DNA of 14,560 nucleotides from contig DXDO01000071.1 of NCBI GenBank assembly GCA_019115425.1, positions 1 through 14,560 on the forward strand. The letters run 5' to 3'. The stretch is from Candidatus Agathobaculum merdigallinarum (lineage in GTDB: Bacteria > Bacillota > Clostridia > Oscillospirales > Butyricicoccaceae). A model generated the notes under the pieces. The model was not told the origin of the DNA, ran no database searches, and saw only the letters and a list, made by a program, of their open reading frames with translations. Made by a program: the position numbers and the translations under genes. Shown here one piece after another: positions 14,292 to 14,560 of the stretch. Every line of letters starts with the position of its first letter. Within the stretch, counting starts at the first letter, position 1.

Positions 14292-14560
14292 TCAAAGCTC
14301 CCCTTTCAGACTGTCGATCTTTTCGAGCGCCCGCTCGGAAATCTTCATATTCTTCTCCCGCTTGCCCTTGATCTTATAGCCCAGCGGGTCGATGATGCCG
14401 AAATTGATGTTCATGGGCTGGAATTTCGTAACCGTGTGGTCGGAGATGTAGCAAGCCAGCGCGCCGGTCGCGGTCTGCCGGTCGACTGCAGGCACGGGCT
14501 TGCCCAGCACTTCGAGCGCGGTTGCAACGCCCGCCACCCAGCCGGAGGCGGTGGATTCGA
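14292..14560 (-). CDS. trmFO: TrmFO, folate-dependent tRNA (uracil-54-C5)-methyltransferase, C-terminal part
   Basis: TrmFO uses methylenetetrahydrofolate and FAD to make ribothymidine at position 54 of tRNA. Only the last 88 residues are in the window; the 5' end is cut by the right edge. The visible part has ESTASGWVAGVATALEV (FAD-domain C-terminal helix) and TATGALACYISDH, then FQPMNINFGIIDPLGYKIKGKREK. The FQPMNINFG segment is diagnostic of the family. The end ISERALEKIDSLKGEL is the usual helical tail. It ends in TGA at 14292-14294, one base before the plsX start, so the two are probably co-transcribed. Confidence 0.92.
   Translation of the reverse strand, partial: ESTASGWVAGVATALEVLGKPVPAVDRQTATGALACYISDHTVTKFQPMNINFGIIDPLGYKIKGKREKNMKISERALEKIDSLKGEL

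Noticed and set aside
13187..14371. 394-residue plus-strand open frame opposite plsX
   Set aside because: Antisense to plsX and the trmFO end, no recognisable domain, and arginine/histidine-rich composition typical of shadow frames.

Overview
The window is about 60% GC by eye and densely packed with housekeeping genes. All but one of the genes run on the minus strand. Gene content and order (plsX, rnc, smc and ftsY close together, then rph, rdgB, yhbY, nadD, yqeK, an LCP protein, rsfS and leuS) are typical of Firmicutes. The high GC, purine-rich Shine-Dalgarno sites and three TTG starts suggest a GC-rich gut-type Clostridia such as an Oscillospirales member. That placement is an inference from style and synteny; no marker here fixes the genus.

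Layout, read in the direction of minus-strand transcription (right to left). The 3' end of trmFO (tRNA methylation) enters at the right edge and is followed after one base by plsX (phospholipid synthesis) and then rnc (RNase III). This block ends at a strong bidirectional terminator at 12478-12510. Between that terminator and smc lies the only plus-strand gene, a small SnoaL/NTF2-like protein with its own promoter and ribosome binding site. Its promoter is divergent from a good sigma-A-type promoter for smc.

From the smc promoter, thirteen genes run leftward with gaps of at most 83 bases and four stop/start overlaps, so they probably form one long operon. They are smc, three small two-helix membrane proteins, ftsY, rph, rdgB, yhbY, nadD, yqeK, an LCP-family cell-wall ligase, rsfS and leuS (cut by the left edge). 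Functionally the operon combines chromosome segregation (smc), membrane protein targeting (ftsY), RNA and nucleotide maintenance (rph, rdgB), ribosome and translation factors (yhbY, rsfS, leuS), NAD synthesis (nadD), Ap4A turnover (yqeK) and wall polymer attachment (LCP).

The least explained part is the set of three consecutive small membrane proteins between smc and ftsY. They share a W-x(1-2)-W-P-F motif in the first helix and an LL...C motif in the second. They look like a tandemly duplicated, undescribed family, and they are the best candidate here for something new. Second is the perfect 14-residue Gly/Thr/Glu repeat tail on the LCP protein, whose copies differ only by synonymous changes. 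No rRNA, tRNA, CRISPR array, transposase or phage gene was seen, and no stretch longer than 150 bases lacks a gene.
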